From Liolophura sinensis (Eukaryota; Mollusca; Polyplacophora; Chitonida; Chitonidae), in the NCBI RefSeq assembly GCF_032854445.1, contig NC_088300.1, positions 45,813,682 through 45,873,681 of the forward strand: a DNA stretch of 60,000 bases. The letters are read 5' to 3'. Below, in pieces: positions 9,654-18,987 of this stretch (the stretch's first letter is position 1; each line of letters begins with the position of its first letter). The position numbers and the translations under genes are program-made. Below the pieces are notes generated by a model, which had not been told where the DNA came from, did not search any database, and saw only the letters and a list, made by a program, of their open reading frames with translations.

Positions 9654-12600
9654 CAATGTTTATGGATGACATGGATATAATGAGACTTTTCCATGACCAA
9701 GGTCTACCCGGACCAAGTCTGGTCGGTCGAGAAAGTCGTCCTAATAGGGAAGTACTTTCGCTATCGCCGGGTGTACCGCTGAGAATACCAACGGGAGAGT
9801 CACGGATACAATGCCAAACTTCTGACAAACCCGTAGAATGTACAGCGTGTATGTACAGCGTGTAATCGTACGTTTCGTAACGCGGAATGTTTTGACAGGC
9901 ATAAGCGTAAAGAAGTAAATCGTGTAACGCGGGAGTTGCAGTCGTCTATTTGTGAAACCACTTGGAAGTGAAAAGAATGTTTAGTTACGCTGAAGTATAA
10001 AATCTGCTCACCTCAGGATCACGTGTGCTACGAATCCTACTGTCGATATTGTCGAGTACTCTATACCGACAAACATTTTTGCTTCATCCGTACCTCTAAG
10101 GAGAAACCCCCTCATAAATGTTATATCTTTTGGGATTTCGAATGCTCGCAAGATACCGGTGTACATATACCGAATTTTGCGGTAGCTCAGAAAACTTGCT
10201 ATAGTTGTATGGATCAGGATGTTATTAATTTAGATAGTTGTTGCACAGTATGCGGAGAAAAGGAAAAAGTTTTCCGAGGTCCAAACACGGTTAATGAATT
10301 TTGCTCGTGGTTGTTTTCACCCGAACACAGGGGTTACATCGCACTGGCGCATAACGCTAAAGGTTATGACAGTATTTTTCTTTTAAAATACTTGGTTGAA
10401 AATACAATTGTTCCAACGGTTACTTTTAGCGGAGCGAAGATTATGCAAATCAAAGTGGAATCTTTGAACATTAGAGTGATCGATAGTTTTAATCACATTC
10501 CGATTAGTCTGGCTAATTTTCCTAAAACTTTTGGTTTGTCGGAGCTTAAAAAAGGCTATTTTCCTCACTATTTTAACACATCCTGTAATCAAAATTACGT
10601 CGGTCCATTCCCGTATATGGAATATTACGGCCCGCAGTCGATGTCGGTCGAAGGCAGAAGTGATTTTTTGGATTGGTACGAGAAACAGAATGGTAAAGTT
10701 TTTAATTTTAAAAATGAAATGTACGAATATTGCAAGAGTGATGTGGACATTTTAAGACGTTGCTGTTTAAAATTTAGGGAATTGATCATGAGTCTTTCTA
10801 AAGCAGAAACTACAGCTATCGATGATGGCGAGGAATCCGTAGGACTTGATCCCTTACGTCACTGTAGCCGGTTTATGTTTCGGCATATTTAGAACCTTAT
10901 TTCTTCAACCTTACACCGTAGACCGTGTGCCGGCAGAAGGTATTGTAGCTCGCAATCAGTATTCCGATATATCTATTAAATGGCTGATGTGGGAAATGCA
11001 TAAAGCTCGCGTCGAAGGTAGGACATTACGCGTACAACACGCCCTCAACCGGGGCGAGAAAAAAGTAGGCAATTACCGTCTCGACGGTTTTGATCAGGAA
11101 TCCAATACCGCGTATGAAATGTTAGGTTGTTACTGGCACGGCTGCGATAAATGTTTTGAGCCGGGTCAGTTCAATTCTAAATTGAATGCAACTATGGAAC
11201 ATTTGTACAACAAAACCATAAGAAGACAAACGGTACTGGAATCTATGGGGTTTAATTATATTTGTAAATGGGAGCACGAATTTCGAAACCAAATTGAAAA
11301 CAGCGATGAGCTTAAGAGTTCAAACTCGGCTGGATCCCAGAGACGCCTTCTTCGGCCGTCGAGCGAATGCCACTCATCTATTTTACACAGTCGACGAAGG
11401 TGAGAAAATTAAATACGTGGATTTCACGTCTTTATATCCTTTTGTAAACAAGTACAAAAGGTATCCAGTAGGGTACCCCGTCGTCATTACGAGTGAATTT
11501 GATCACATATCTAGTTACTTTGACTTTGCAAAAGTAAAGGTACTCCCTCCTAGAGGCTTATACCAACCGGTGCTGCCTTATAGATGTGGCAAGTTATTGT
11601 TTCCACTCTGTCGGACATGCGCAGAACGTCTACTTCGGCGTGTTCGCACGACGATGAACGGCGAGCTCTCACGGGTACCTGGGTAACGGTGGAGCTCCAG
11701 TACGCTCTTCTAAGGGGTTATAAATTATTTAAAATTTATGAAGTTTATCACTTTCCGAAAACTCTAAAATACGACGGAAAAAACCCAGACAGCGGTCTCT
11801 TTACAAAATATATCGACACTTTCTTAGCGGTGAAACAACAGGCATCTGATTGGCCGGAATGGTGTCAAACTGAAGAGGATAAAAATAAATATATCCAAAA
11901 ATACAAAGACCGCGAGGTATTCAGTTGAACAGAGATTTAATCGACAAAAACCCGGGTCTTAGATCTGTTGCAAATTATGTTTGAACAGCTTCTGGGGGAA
12001 ATTTGCTCAACGTAATTGTTTTCCTCGTACAACATTCAGGACTGAAGCCGGGGACTTCCTCCATTACTTGTCAGATTCTGAAAACGTGTGGATAATTTTC
12101 GTCTTTTGTCAGACGAGATAGCGCTCGTAGAATGCACCACACTTCGGAAGCCGCCGAAACAGGCCCATCGTCGTATGTGTACATAGCGCTTTCACCACCG
12201 CACACGCTCGGCTGGAACTGTATAAAGTTTTTGGAAAAATTGGACAGGAGGGTTTTATATTACGACACAGACTCCGTTGTATTCGTAAGTCGGGCTGGAG
12301 AGTACAAGCCCTCCATTAGGGATTATCTAGGTGAACTAACTGACGAGACAGAAGGTGATTTTATCACTACGTTCGTTCCGGGGGTCCGAAAAAACTATGC
12401 CTACAAGACTCAGTCCGGAAAAGAAGTCGTGAAGATTAGGGGTTTTTCTCTAAATTATAAAAACAGTCAAATTATTAACATGTCCACCGTGACAGAAATG
12501 GTACGTAACATGGTTAAAGGTATTGATAACTGTACGTGCGGCATTCCTACCGCGCGATTGCGACTTATGCAAAGATCCCACATCGGCCAAAATTACTATC

Positions 12601-12736
12601 GTTAATGAAAATAAAATCACCAGGGACAAAATCTCGATTTAAAATTGTAAACAGGCGCGAAGAAAAGGACTACAGAGTGTGTTATACGAAGAGAGTAATT
12701 CAGCCGAATTTCGATACGATTCCATTCGGGTTTTAA
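9654..12736 (+). pseudogene. pPolB: Element A protein-primed DNA polymerase B, broken
   Basis: Replicative polymerase of the element, using a protein primer. Visible in order: a cysteine/histidine-rich N-terminal region (about 9830-10080); exonuclease motif I (FWDFEC, near 10130); a Zn-binding-like CxxC region; exonuclease motif II (HNAKGYDSIFLLKYL, near 10350); exonuclease III (YCKSDVDILRR, near 10730); a Vsr-like endonuclease segment (GCYWHGCDKCF ... WEHEF, 11130-11283); polymerase motif A (DFTSLYP, 11421-11441); motif C (YYDTDSVVF, near 12257); and a C-terminus ending NFDTIPFGF. Breaks are a 13-bp tandem duplication near 9839-9866, an in-frame TGA at 9969-9971, and frame changes near 10860, 11330 and 11650. 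Between 11930 and 12130 motif B is not recognisable. The start is uncertain. Confidence 0.9.
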
Positions 12737-12984
12737 TGATTGAGGTATTTTACACCGATTTTTTTCGGGGGTTGTTTTTATACGTGTATTTTTTTCTTAC
12801 AAATTATCTTATCATTTTTTATATTAATCTGTCTTTTTATATATGTGTATATTATCCATATATATCGCAAATCTATATCGGTAATTCAGAGTGAATTAAA
12901 AACAAACGAACAAACAAACAAATGCTGTTTTCGAGCTTTTTTTGTACTTTTATTCGTAGTTAAGTCCACCACCACCTTTGCTAA

Positions 12985-13526
12985 TCACGAAAACATTCGT
13001 TGCGCAATAAAATCGTTATCCATAAACAAAGTGTCCGGTATACCGAAATGTTTTACCATGAAATCGTGAACGAGGATATCATTATTTCTTACGTTCGAGT
13101 CAAACATGTTAACTACTGTATCCATAGATATATTTCTACATCTATGTAATAAGTAAAATACGCAGTATTGTCCGCACACTGTGGTAAAATCCCCTTGTAA
13201 ACGGGTGGAATTAAAGTCCCAGGCTCTGCAGAATCTGTCCATGAAAGTTATGAATTCCTCATACCGAGGTTCTCTCCCCAGTGAATCGAAATATTCACCG
13301 ACCGGTGATCGTCTATATATACGGACACCCAGTGAGAGCCCCCTCTGTCACTCCCGTCCTCGTTGAAAATATACGCTGCGGGATAAGTCTTTACTTTGTC
13401 GGGAATTTCATCCCTAGGTAATACGCCTTGGAATACTAACTTTGTGAAAGAATCGGATCTCAAAATGGTTTCCATTTGATATGTATCCATTTTTTTTACT
13501 TTAGACGCTGTAATCGTAAAGCACAT
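12985..13526 (-). pseudogene. Element A adenain-like cysteine protease, frameshifted
   Basis: Maturation protease of the Ulp1/adenovirus-protease type, expected to cleave capsid precursors. The N-terminal frame (13248-13526, start MCFTITASKVKKMDTYQ or the second Met) contains SHWVSVYIDD with the catalytic His. The second frame (12985-13242) contains TTVCGQYCVFYLLHR with the nucleophilic Cys. A frame change lies near 13280-13300. The C-terminal tail after the Cys motif is about 50 residues and is similar to the tail decoded downstream of the stop in element B. Converges with the polymerase gene, about 250 bp away. Confidence 0.85.
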
Positions 13527-14796
13527 TTCTAGCTCGATCCACGTAAATAATGTTGGAAAATTCCGCGTAGCAAACCACGTTAACGGTAGCCGGTAGCGGT
13601 TGAGCGAAATGAAGTTCGAGACGTAGACTGCCCTGCTTTACCAGGTTGAAATGATGTCCATCACTCAGTTCCGGAGTTAAGTTGAAACAAAATAAGCAAT
13701 ACCCGGACTTGAATGCTTCTCTACTCAGACCGTTCCTTTCATCCTCGTTCGCTTGTCTGGTGTTTGAAAACAGCCCGAAAAAACTCCTTATGTAATTGTT
13801 GTTTCTAAAGTCGGGCTGTAACGGCTTGGCCGTCTATGTGAAGGGCCACAAAGTTTACGTTAAAAGGTTTAAAATTGTAAGGATTGGCCGTGTAACTTCG
13901 TTAAACGCCGCATTTTCCACAAATCCTATGACCAGTCGTTCCGGCAAATCTCCTAAAAAGAGATTTTCTTTGTTAGAAGTAGATGACCTTCAGGGATTGA
14001 GAATACTTCGGTTTCCACTCGGCGTACGGGGTATTTCGCCGTTCCCTTCTCCAAGGCCTTATGTGTCCTACTGCACGCCGGGATTTAAACTGACCTTTCT
14101 TACGAACAAAGACACGTCTTGTAGTACTATTTTATAATTAGGATTTTCTCTGCGGGTCATTAACGCGAATTCAGTCTTACTTCTAACCAATCGTATGTTG
14201 AGACTGACACCGTTCAATAGATATCTACTTTGCATACACATGTCGAGATGTAGACGACCCATCAAATCTACCGTTTTACTTTCAGCCGTAAATTCAGATC
14301 GTTTGACTAATCCTAAATTCGAAATTATAGAGTCCATTTGTCCCGCTGTATCCTCAAACCATAGAGGCGATGACAAGTGCGACGTTTTCGCCTCCTGACC
14401 GTAAGACAGCAAGGTTTCCAAATAAGCCCTGTAAGGATAAGTATTATTCGACGAGGACACTAACTTGTCGTTCATGCTAAAATCAACCTGACTAAATAAA
14501 GAGTGTAACAGCAAGTTGACGGGTCCCACGTTTTCATCCTCCTCCACAGGTGAACCGTCTGTGTGCACTATTTTTGCATTCACATAAATGAAACTGTTGG
14601 CTAGATCGGTGTAGTCGTCTCCAGACCCGGGTACTGTGAACTCTACAGCCCCAGTGTCCGTTATGGAAGATATAGGCCGAAATTCTACCCATCTGCCGCT
14701 TTCAACGCTGGTCTGCGTCGGAGGTACTGAAAATAAGTCGAGCTCCGAGTTGGCGCATTCGCAAGATTGAGGATATATCAGAGCCATATTTTCCAC
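13527..14796 (-). pseudogene. Element A major capsid protein (double jelly roll), C-terminal part broken
   Basis: The intact N-terminal frame (14068-14796, 242 residues) starts MENMALIYPQ and contains DYTDLANSFIYVNAKI, FSMNDKLVSSSNNTYPYRAY and LLSYGQEAKTSHL. This is the capsid family often labelled F54H12.2-like in animal genomes, known as the Polinton double-jelly-roll capsid. Downstream of 14068, matches to the C-terminal half of the element B protein continue to about 13530 but in changing frames with stops. The element B gene (26870-28114) shows the expected full length of about 414 codons. Confidence 0.88.
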
Positions 14797-14803
14797 TTCT
14801 TTT

Positions 14804-15234
14804 TTAGTCGAAGATATCTCCAGCAGTTGTTCTCCTACGCTTGGCTCTACTCGAACTGACTGTCTTGCCGTTACTTTTACGTTTTATAGCGGATTTCCGC
14901 CGAATCCCTGGCGGACCATCGCTCATACCGTGTACAGCTGAATTCAATAAGTTGGACCCTGCTTCTCTAGCTCTCCTAGCTGCAGTGCGTTTCACGTTTT
15001 GTCCTCGCAAAACATCGCCGGCTAACTGAAGACCGGATTTTAAAGCTTGCTTCCTACGGACTTGGCTCCCTTGGTAACGATGGGTAATACACTACGAATC
15101 AATCCTCCCAACACGCTCCCGATCCCGTGCCCTCTCTGGTTAACGCTTCCGGCGAACACGGGTATTCCACTTCCTATTTGCCGCGTGTAATATTCTACAA
15201 ATTTCCTAGAGTCGCGGTTATAAGGCGTCCTCAT
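14804..15234 (-). pseudogene. Element A minor virion-type protein, frameshifted
   Basis: The first frame (15040-15234) begins MRTPYNRDSRKFVEYYTRQI and continues with a glycine-rich hydrophobic segment. The second (14804-15010) is very basic (KRTAARRAREAG ... RAKRRRTTAGDIFD). One frame change lies near 15010-15040. The counterpart in B (28134-28580) has the same order: YYTKQ start, Gly-rich centre, Arg/Lys-rich end, DIF near the C-terminus. Adenovirus-type minor core/capsid proteins have a similar make-up, but I cannot assign it to one of them. Located between capsid and penton-like genes in both elements. Confidence 0.65.
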
Positions 15235-15258
15235 TTTAAATAAAGTTCGGAGATCATT

Positions 15259-16358
15259 TCAGTCTAAAATGTAGTGTGACGATGGTCCTCCCGTACTCAA
15301 ATGGAATATCTTCCCCGTGTCCGTCTTTAATACTATTTCAACTGTAGAAAAGTGTTTCCTTTGAAGCGGAAAATATTTCACGTTTTCATAAGTTCTAGCG
15401 ATATAATCACCGTGTTTACCCTGGATCGGGACTATCCTTAAAAGAGGTAGCGAGCTGTCACCAACCACGTAACTTTCAATCAAGTCCGTGTACACGTAAA
15501 TGGAGTTCATTCCCATGGAATGAACTCTATTGTCCATCACTCTATCGCCGTGATATAACCCCGAGGCGTACTTATCGTGCGTCAATCCCAACATTCTTCA
15601 CCGGCCCGGATAGCACAGTTGGTAGAGCGTCCGCTTCGGGACCGGTAGATCCAGGATCAATCCTTGGTCGAGTCACACCTAAGACTTTAAAAGTTGTAAC
15701 TTACTCGCTTGGCGTTCAGCATGAAGGGGATAGTGCAACGACTGGTTGACCCGTATCAGTATAATGGCTCGGGCGGGGCGGCTTACTTGCCTTCGGTAAG
15801 TCGTCTCAGTACTAAATAAAAGAGCGGTGGAAATCCGTCCTGCAACAAGAAGGCACATTACACGTGCATGCACCCCAATGATTCCTTCGTCGTCATATGA
15901 CTGAAAAATTGTTGAGTATGACGTTAAACCCCAAGCACTCACTCACTCATCCAACATTCTTCTTAAATTCGAACTCATTTCTACCAGCATATTTCGCGGA
16001 ACCACGAGGTCGCATTTTTTGACAATTCATTCACGTGAAATTTCATTTTCCTGTCTCCTGTAAACGACACTACTTCTATATGAGCTTGTAGTTCGGCTAA
16101 AAGAGTCTTGACCGATTTATAATGTCCGGGGGGTAAAGTAATTCTCTGATGCGAGCCTTTGTCGTCCGCTTCTTCTATGATAATCCAGAATGAATAAGGT
16201 TGGACGTTATACCAACTATGGGTGTAATGAATTTCCACTAAGCCGACTTCCCATTCTCCTTTCAAATCGATTGCACGTGGTAGCTGGGTGGTAAAGTGGG
16301 TTAAAGTGTTTCTAGGGTAATAGTTAACAGAGGAATTACTCGGTAATGTCAAATACAT
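15259..16358 (-). pseudogene. Element A penton-like protein, split by a SINE
   Basis: The N-terminal part (15981-16358) starts MYLTLPSNSSVNYYPRNTLT and contains LKGEWEVGLVEIHYTHSWYN. The C-terminal part (15259-15594) contains IYVYTDLIESYVVGDSSLPL and RKHFSTVEIVLKTDTGK. Both align with the single long frame in element B at 28439-29353. The gap between the parts is a SINE with a 12-bp target duplication at 15600-15950. Assignment to the Polinton penton/minor capsid protein is from gene order and family memory. Confidence 0.8.
15600..15950 (+). mobile_element. tRNA-derived SINE inserted in the penton-like gene
   Basis: A 351-bp insert with identical 12-bp flanks CCAACATTCTTC at 15588-15599 and 15951-15962. 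The head is tRNA-like, with an A box (ATAGCACAGTTGGTAGAGCG) and a degraded B box (GGATCAATCC). The body contains TTGGCGTTCAGCATGAAGGG and GACTGGTTGACCCG, and the tail is ACTCACTCACTCAT. I recall this composition from mollusc SINEs. It is an unexpressed repeat here, not a tRNA gene. Confidence 0.9.
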
Positions 16359-16553
16359 ACTTGTCGGATGTTTCTCGCTCGTGTGTGTGTGTGTGGTTAC
16401 TAATGAACTGCGCTTTATAATCTAGTAGCTTTCCAGCTTAACTCTTTTGAAACAGACTTGGAACGAGTCGCGGGTCCTATAGGACTGTCAGCGATTGTTT
16501 ATTTTGTGTCCAGAGCAGACTGTCGACGAGTCATCCATTCCCATCTCCTTTTA

Positions 16554-17126
16554 TTACCCCACCAGTTCTCGCGGTACATTCATGTCCGTTAATCCTCTCG
16601 CGAAAATGTCCCAGCCACGCGGTGCTGAATGTTGACGTTGTCTCACCACGTCATTCACTAGATCTACCACATTTGTGCCGGCTATTATTCGATTGTTCAT
16701 CAATAGCTCTCCTTTATTGTTCCAGCTCATGTTACCGCGTGACTTCATCAAATTAAGCAAAAGTTCAGCTCTCTTTTTCATGCTCGAAGGTACACTGTCT
16801 AAGATAGTTGTTTTTATATTGTCCGGGATAGGCTCTGCGTGGACGCTTTCCGGTCGAGTGACTGGGCCGTCGGCTATCTTCACCGCGATAGGCGGCTGAA
16901 AGGAGCTATACTTGTCTTTAAATGACATGTATTTTTGAAGGGCTTGATTGTATAGTTTCACCTTATCGCCTCCCGACAGTTCTGTTCTTTGTAATATAGC
17001 GTTCATATCCTCGTCGAGGTTGTTCATGGTACGAATTGTAGAATTGACTAGGGGTTGTTGTTGTTGTTGTCTTAAAGAGTCCAGTAGTCTGGGTTCTATC
17101 AAAGCCATTTTTTTAGCGTGTTCCAT
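16554..17126 (-). CDS. Element A conserved Polinton protein of 190 residues
   Basis: Starts MEHAKKMALIEPRLLDSLRQ, then a polyglutamine stretch, a helical middle (DKVKLYNQALQKYMSFKDKY), a proline-rich linker, and a C-terminal part with SSMKKRAELLLNLMKSRGNM and PRGWDIFARGL. The N-terminus of the B counterpart (29647-30045) is MQHTKKMALVEPRLLETL with the same QRYHHTLQRYRTFQDQY-like helix, so the gene is conserved between two divergent elements. Its start overlaps the end of the next gene (17113-17460), as in compact viral blocks. I know such proteins from other Polintons but no function is established to my knowledge. The frame is intact. Confidence 0.75.
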   Translation of the reverse strand: MEHAKKMALIEPRLLDSLRQQQQQPLVNSTIRTMNNLDEDMNAILQRTELSGGDKVKLYNQALQKYMSFKDKYSSFQPPIAVKIADGPVTRPESVHAEPIPDNIKTTILDSVPSSMKKRAELLLNLMKSRGNMSWNNKGELLMNNRIIAGTNVVDLVNDVVRQRQHSAPRGWDIFARGLTDMNVPRELVG

Positions 17127-17460
17127 TTCCGAAAATACCAGACACGATAGGTCCTAATACCGTAGCTGCTAATGGAGATAGGAGGGCTCCCAAAAACCCG
17201 CCTTTCATTAACAGTCGTTTTTTCTTTTTCTGACTGATGCTTTTTTTCACCAGAGTTCGAAGCCCTCGCTTGTGCTTCGACAGTTTGATCTTTTGAGCCT
17301 TAGTGATTGGCACGTTGCCTTTCAAAAGGTTTTTCGAACATTCGCACAAACAGTCGATCAATTCTTTGTCGGCTCCTTGAATTATATTTCGAGGCACTTT
17401 TCCTTTCGTTTTCATCAAAACCCTTAAAATAGGTGCGTGTGTCTGTAGTCGTTTAGACAT
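17113..17460 (-). CDS. Element A small basic protein with hydrophobic C-terminus
   Basis: 115 residues, intact. The order is a basic N-terminus, a conserved core (LIDCLCECSKNLLKGNVPIT), the strongly basic KLSKHKRGLRTLVKKS and KKKKRLL, then a hydrophobic Gly/Ala/Leu-rich tail (GGFLGALLSPLAATVLGPIV). The B counterpart (30045-30353) keeps LCECAKNVLIGNVPLSPAQK and the same tail. A basic segment plus an amphipathic or membrane-active tail suggests a DNA- or membrane-interacting virion component, compared in the literature with small adenovirus core proteins. That role is inference. Confidence 0.75.
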   Translation of the reverse strand: MSKRLQTHAPILRVLMKTKGKVPRNIIQGADKELIDCLCECSKNLLKGNVPITKAQKIKLSKHKRGLRTLVKKSISQKKKKRLLMKGGFLGALLSPLAATVLGPIVSGIFGNGTR

Positions 17461-17498
17461 ATCGTCGGAATGAGTCGGATGACTGGAGGAGTCCGCTC

Positions 17499-18095
17499 TT
17501 ATACTTTTTTCATATAAACGTACTGAATTTCTCCCGGGAAAATGTTTGTGCGCAAACGCAGATGTTCCGGTGTGTCCTGCTTCAGATCGATTAACAAGTA
17601 GCCGTATGCTTTGGATGTAGCGTCTTTAAATGCGTCTTGAAAGAATCTTGTATCTCCCGGATACATTTGCTTCGCTAAATGGGTTATTTGCAATGCGTCT
17701 CTGGGATTTTTAAATACTACCAGATAGTGAGTATTTAGACTTCGGTTGAATACATTTTGGGTGATGTAAAACACACTCGCATTTCTGTGATGACTGCCTT
17801 TCGTGAAAAGGTTTGTTACGCAGCGATTCGTCTCAGACATGAGGTCATCGATGACGATGAGTTTTTTATCCTTCGAATCCAACTGCGATAGTACACTCAG
17901 TCCTTCGTGAAATTCAACCCGAGGTAAATCTTCAAACCCCGACTGGTACTCTCCATAACACCAGATTATTCTGTCGGGAGGAGGGTTCATGAGTTCCGAA
18001 ACATTGCGAATAAACTCGGTTATAAAAAATGTCTTTCCGCTTCCAGACGGACCCGCTAACACGCACGAAAAGGGTTGTTTCCACCTCGTGTCCAT
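17499..18095 (-). CDS. Element A genome-packaging ATPase (A32/FtsK-HerA type)
   Basis: 198 residues, intact frame. Motifs in order: Walker A GPSGSGKT at residues 15-22 after MDTRWKQPFSCVLA; Walker B KLIVIDDLM near residue 80; and a sensor-like segment SVFYITQNVFNRSLNTHYLV, where Gln-Asn is typical of packaging ATPases. Length and motifs agree with the Polinton/adenovirus-like packaging ATPases that pump DNA into the capsid. Its start lies within the end of the gene for protein X (18056-18430), a 40-nt overlap. Confidence 0.92.
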   Translation of the reverse strand: MDTRWKQPFSCVLAGPSGSGKTFFITEFIRNVSELMNPPPDRIIWCYGEYQSGFEDLPRVEFHEGLSVLSQLDSKDKKLIVIDDLMSETNRCVTNLFTKGSHHRNASVFYITQNVFNRSLNTHYLVVFKNPRDALQITHLAKQMYPGDTRFFQDAFKDATSKAYGYLLIDLKQDTPEHLRLRTNIFPGEIQYVYMKKV

Positions 18096-18430
18096 TCCGA
18101 ATTGTAAAGTGCGGTAATTTCAGTGTTCAGCTGTGTTTTATAAAATTTCCAAATGCTTTCACCCGCAGGGTTTCTTAGGTTTGAGCAAACGTCACGGGTC
18201 ATAATTTCCAACACCCACAGACGGCCTTCGTTCATTTGCTCGTCCTCGAACATGGCACGGACTACTCTACGATATTTGTCCTCGTTATCAACAGCCTTAA
18301 TGTAGTTTGTCCATTCTGGGTGACTTCTGCAGTACCGCTCAAACCGGTAAAACTCGAACAGATTTCGAACATAGCGAAATACGCTAAACATTTTTGCAAT
18401 TATTTTTTGTAACGTCCAGGATAAACTCAT
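18056..18430 (-). CDS. Protein X of element A (conserved small Polinton protein)
   Basis: 124 residues from ATG at 18428-18430. The N-terminal part is helical and basic/aromatic (YVRNLFEFYRFERYCRSHPE). The conserved part is RRVVRAMFEDEQMNEGRLWV followed by MTRDVCSNL. The same pattern (VxRxMFxDxRxNxGRLxVL ... DVC) is found in element B (33035-33244) and element C (47460-47708), although C belongs to a different Polinton lineage. It lies directly upstream of the ATPase here. No enzyme motif is visible. Function is unknown. Confidence 0.75.
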   Translation of the reverse strand: MSLSWTLQKIIAKMFSVFRYVRNLFEFYRFERYCRSHPEWTNYIKAVDNEDKYRRVVRAMFEDEQMNEGRLWVLEIMTRDVCSNLRNPAGESIWKFYKTQLNTEITALYNSEWTRGGNNPFRAC

Positions 18431-18629
18431 TTATCTTAGGAAGATATAACTGGAGTAATTCCCACTGGGGTCCTGTTAACCAAATACCCCTGATGGTTGG
18501 TATATCGTTTAACACGAATCTACTATCGACTCGCACAGCGGCCTGCACTTTACAAACGCTAACGGTTATTCTGCGGTCGATTTGAAGCGATCGAGGACAT
18601 AGAGATTCGTTTCGTGACGTCACTATCAC
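18384..18629 (-). CDS. PC4-like small protein of element A
   Basis: 81 residues. The segment VRVDSRFVLNDIPTIRGIWL followed by TGPQWELLQLYLPKINEFI resembles the C-terminal single-stranded-DNA-binding domain of transcription coactivator PC4/Sub1, including the GI.LT..QW..L signature. The length suits a lone PC4 domain. No ATG is in frame; the frame starts with GTG at 18627-18629 and a stop (TAA) lies upstream, so the true start may be in another exon or lost. Element B inserted 42 bp upstream, in its 5' region. A role in late transcription or DNA binding is inference. Confidence 0.55.
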   Translation of the reverse strand: MIVTSRNESLCPRSLQIDRRITVSVCKVQAAVRVDSRFVLNDIPTIRGIWLTGPQWELLQLYLPKINEFILDVTKNNCKNV

Positions 18630-18671
18630 ATCTGGAGTTGTAGTTTACGTAGCGCAACGTGGCTTTTTTCT

Positions 18672-18677
18672 AACCAG
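18672..18677. repeat. Left target-site duplication of element B (AACCAG)
   Basis: AACCAG directly before the AGT start of B. The same hexamer directly follows its ACT end at 33559-33564. Confidence 0.95.
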
Positions 18678-18987
18678 AGTAGTTGAGAATGTACGTTTGG
18701 TTCTGTTTTGAGGAGGAGGTTTGAGGGGGGGGGGGGGGGGTTGTGGGTTTGCCCAGCCCGGCCGGGCTGGAGGCTGGGGGTGACGTCACCCTCTGACGTG
18801 GTGGGTTTTTTTCCTCGCCGGGGCTGCCTGGGGTATACTAGCGTGTAGTAGAATAGAGTACAGTATAACAGTAGAGTATAGGGGTATAGGGGTGGGGGGG
18901 AGAGAAAAAAAGAGGCAAAACGTCGGCTTGTAAAGTGGAGTGGGACAGCTCTTGGTCGCCAAAAACGGACCAATGGGTGAGCGGGTA
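18678..18987. repeat. Left terminal inverted repeat of element B
   Basis: Matches the reverse complement of 33244-33558. It contains a poly-G run (18725-18740) absent from the right copy, an 18-bp perfect palindrome CCAGCCCGGCCGGGCTGG (18753-18770), one TGACGTCA site (18780-18787) and the edge TGGGTGAGCGGGTA. The open frames across it are not convincing genes. Confidence 0.93.

Noticed and set aside
14195-14398. Plus-strand frame opposite the A capsid gene
   Set aside because: Antisense shadow of a recognised gene without features of its own.
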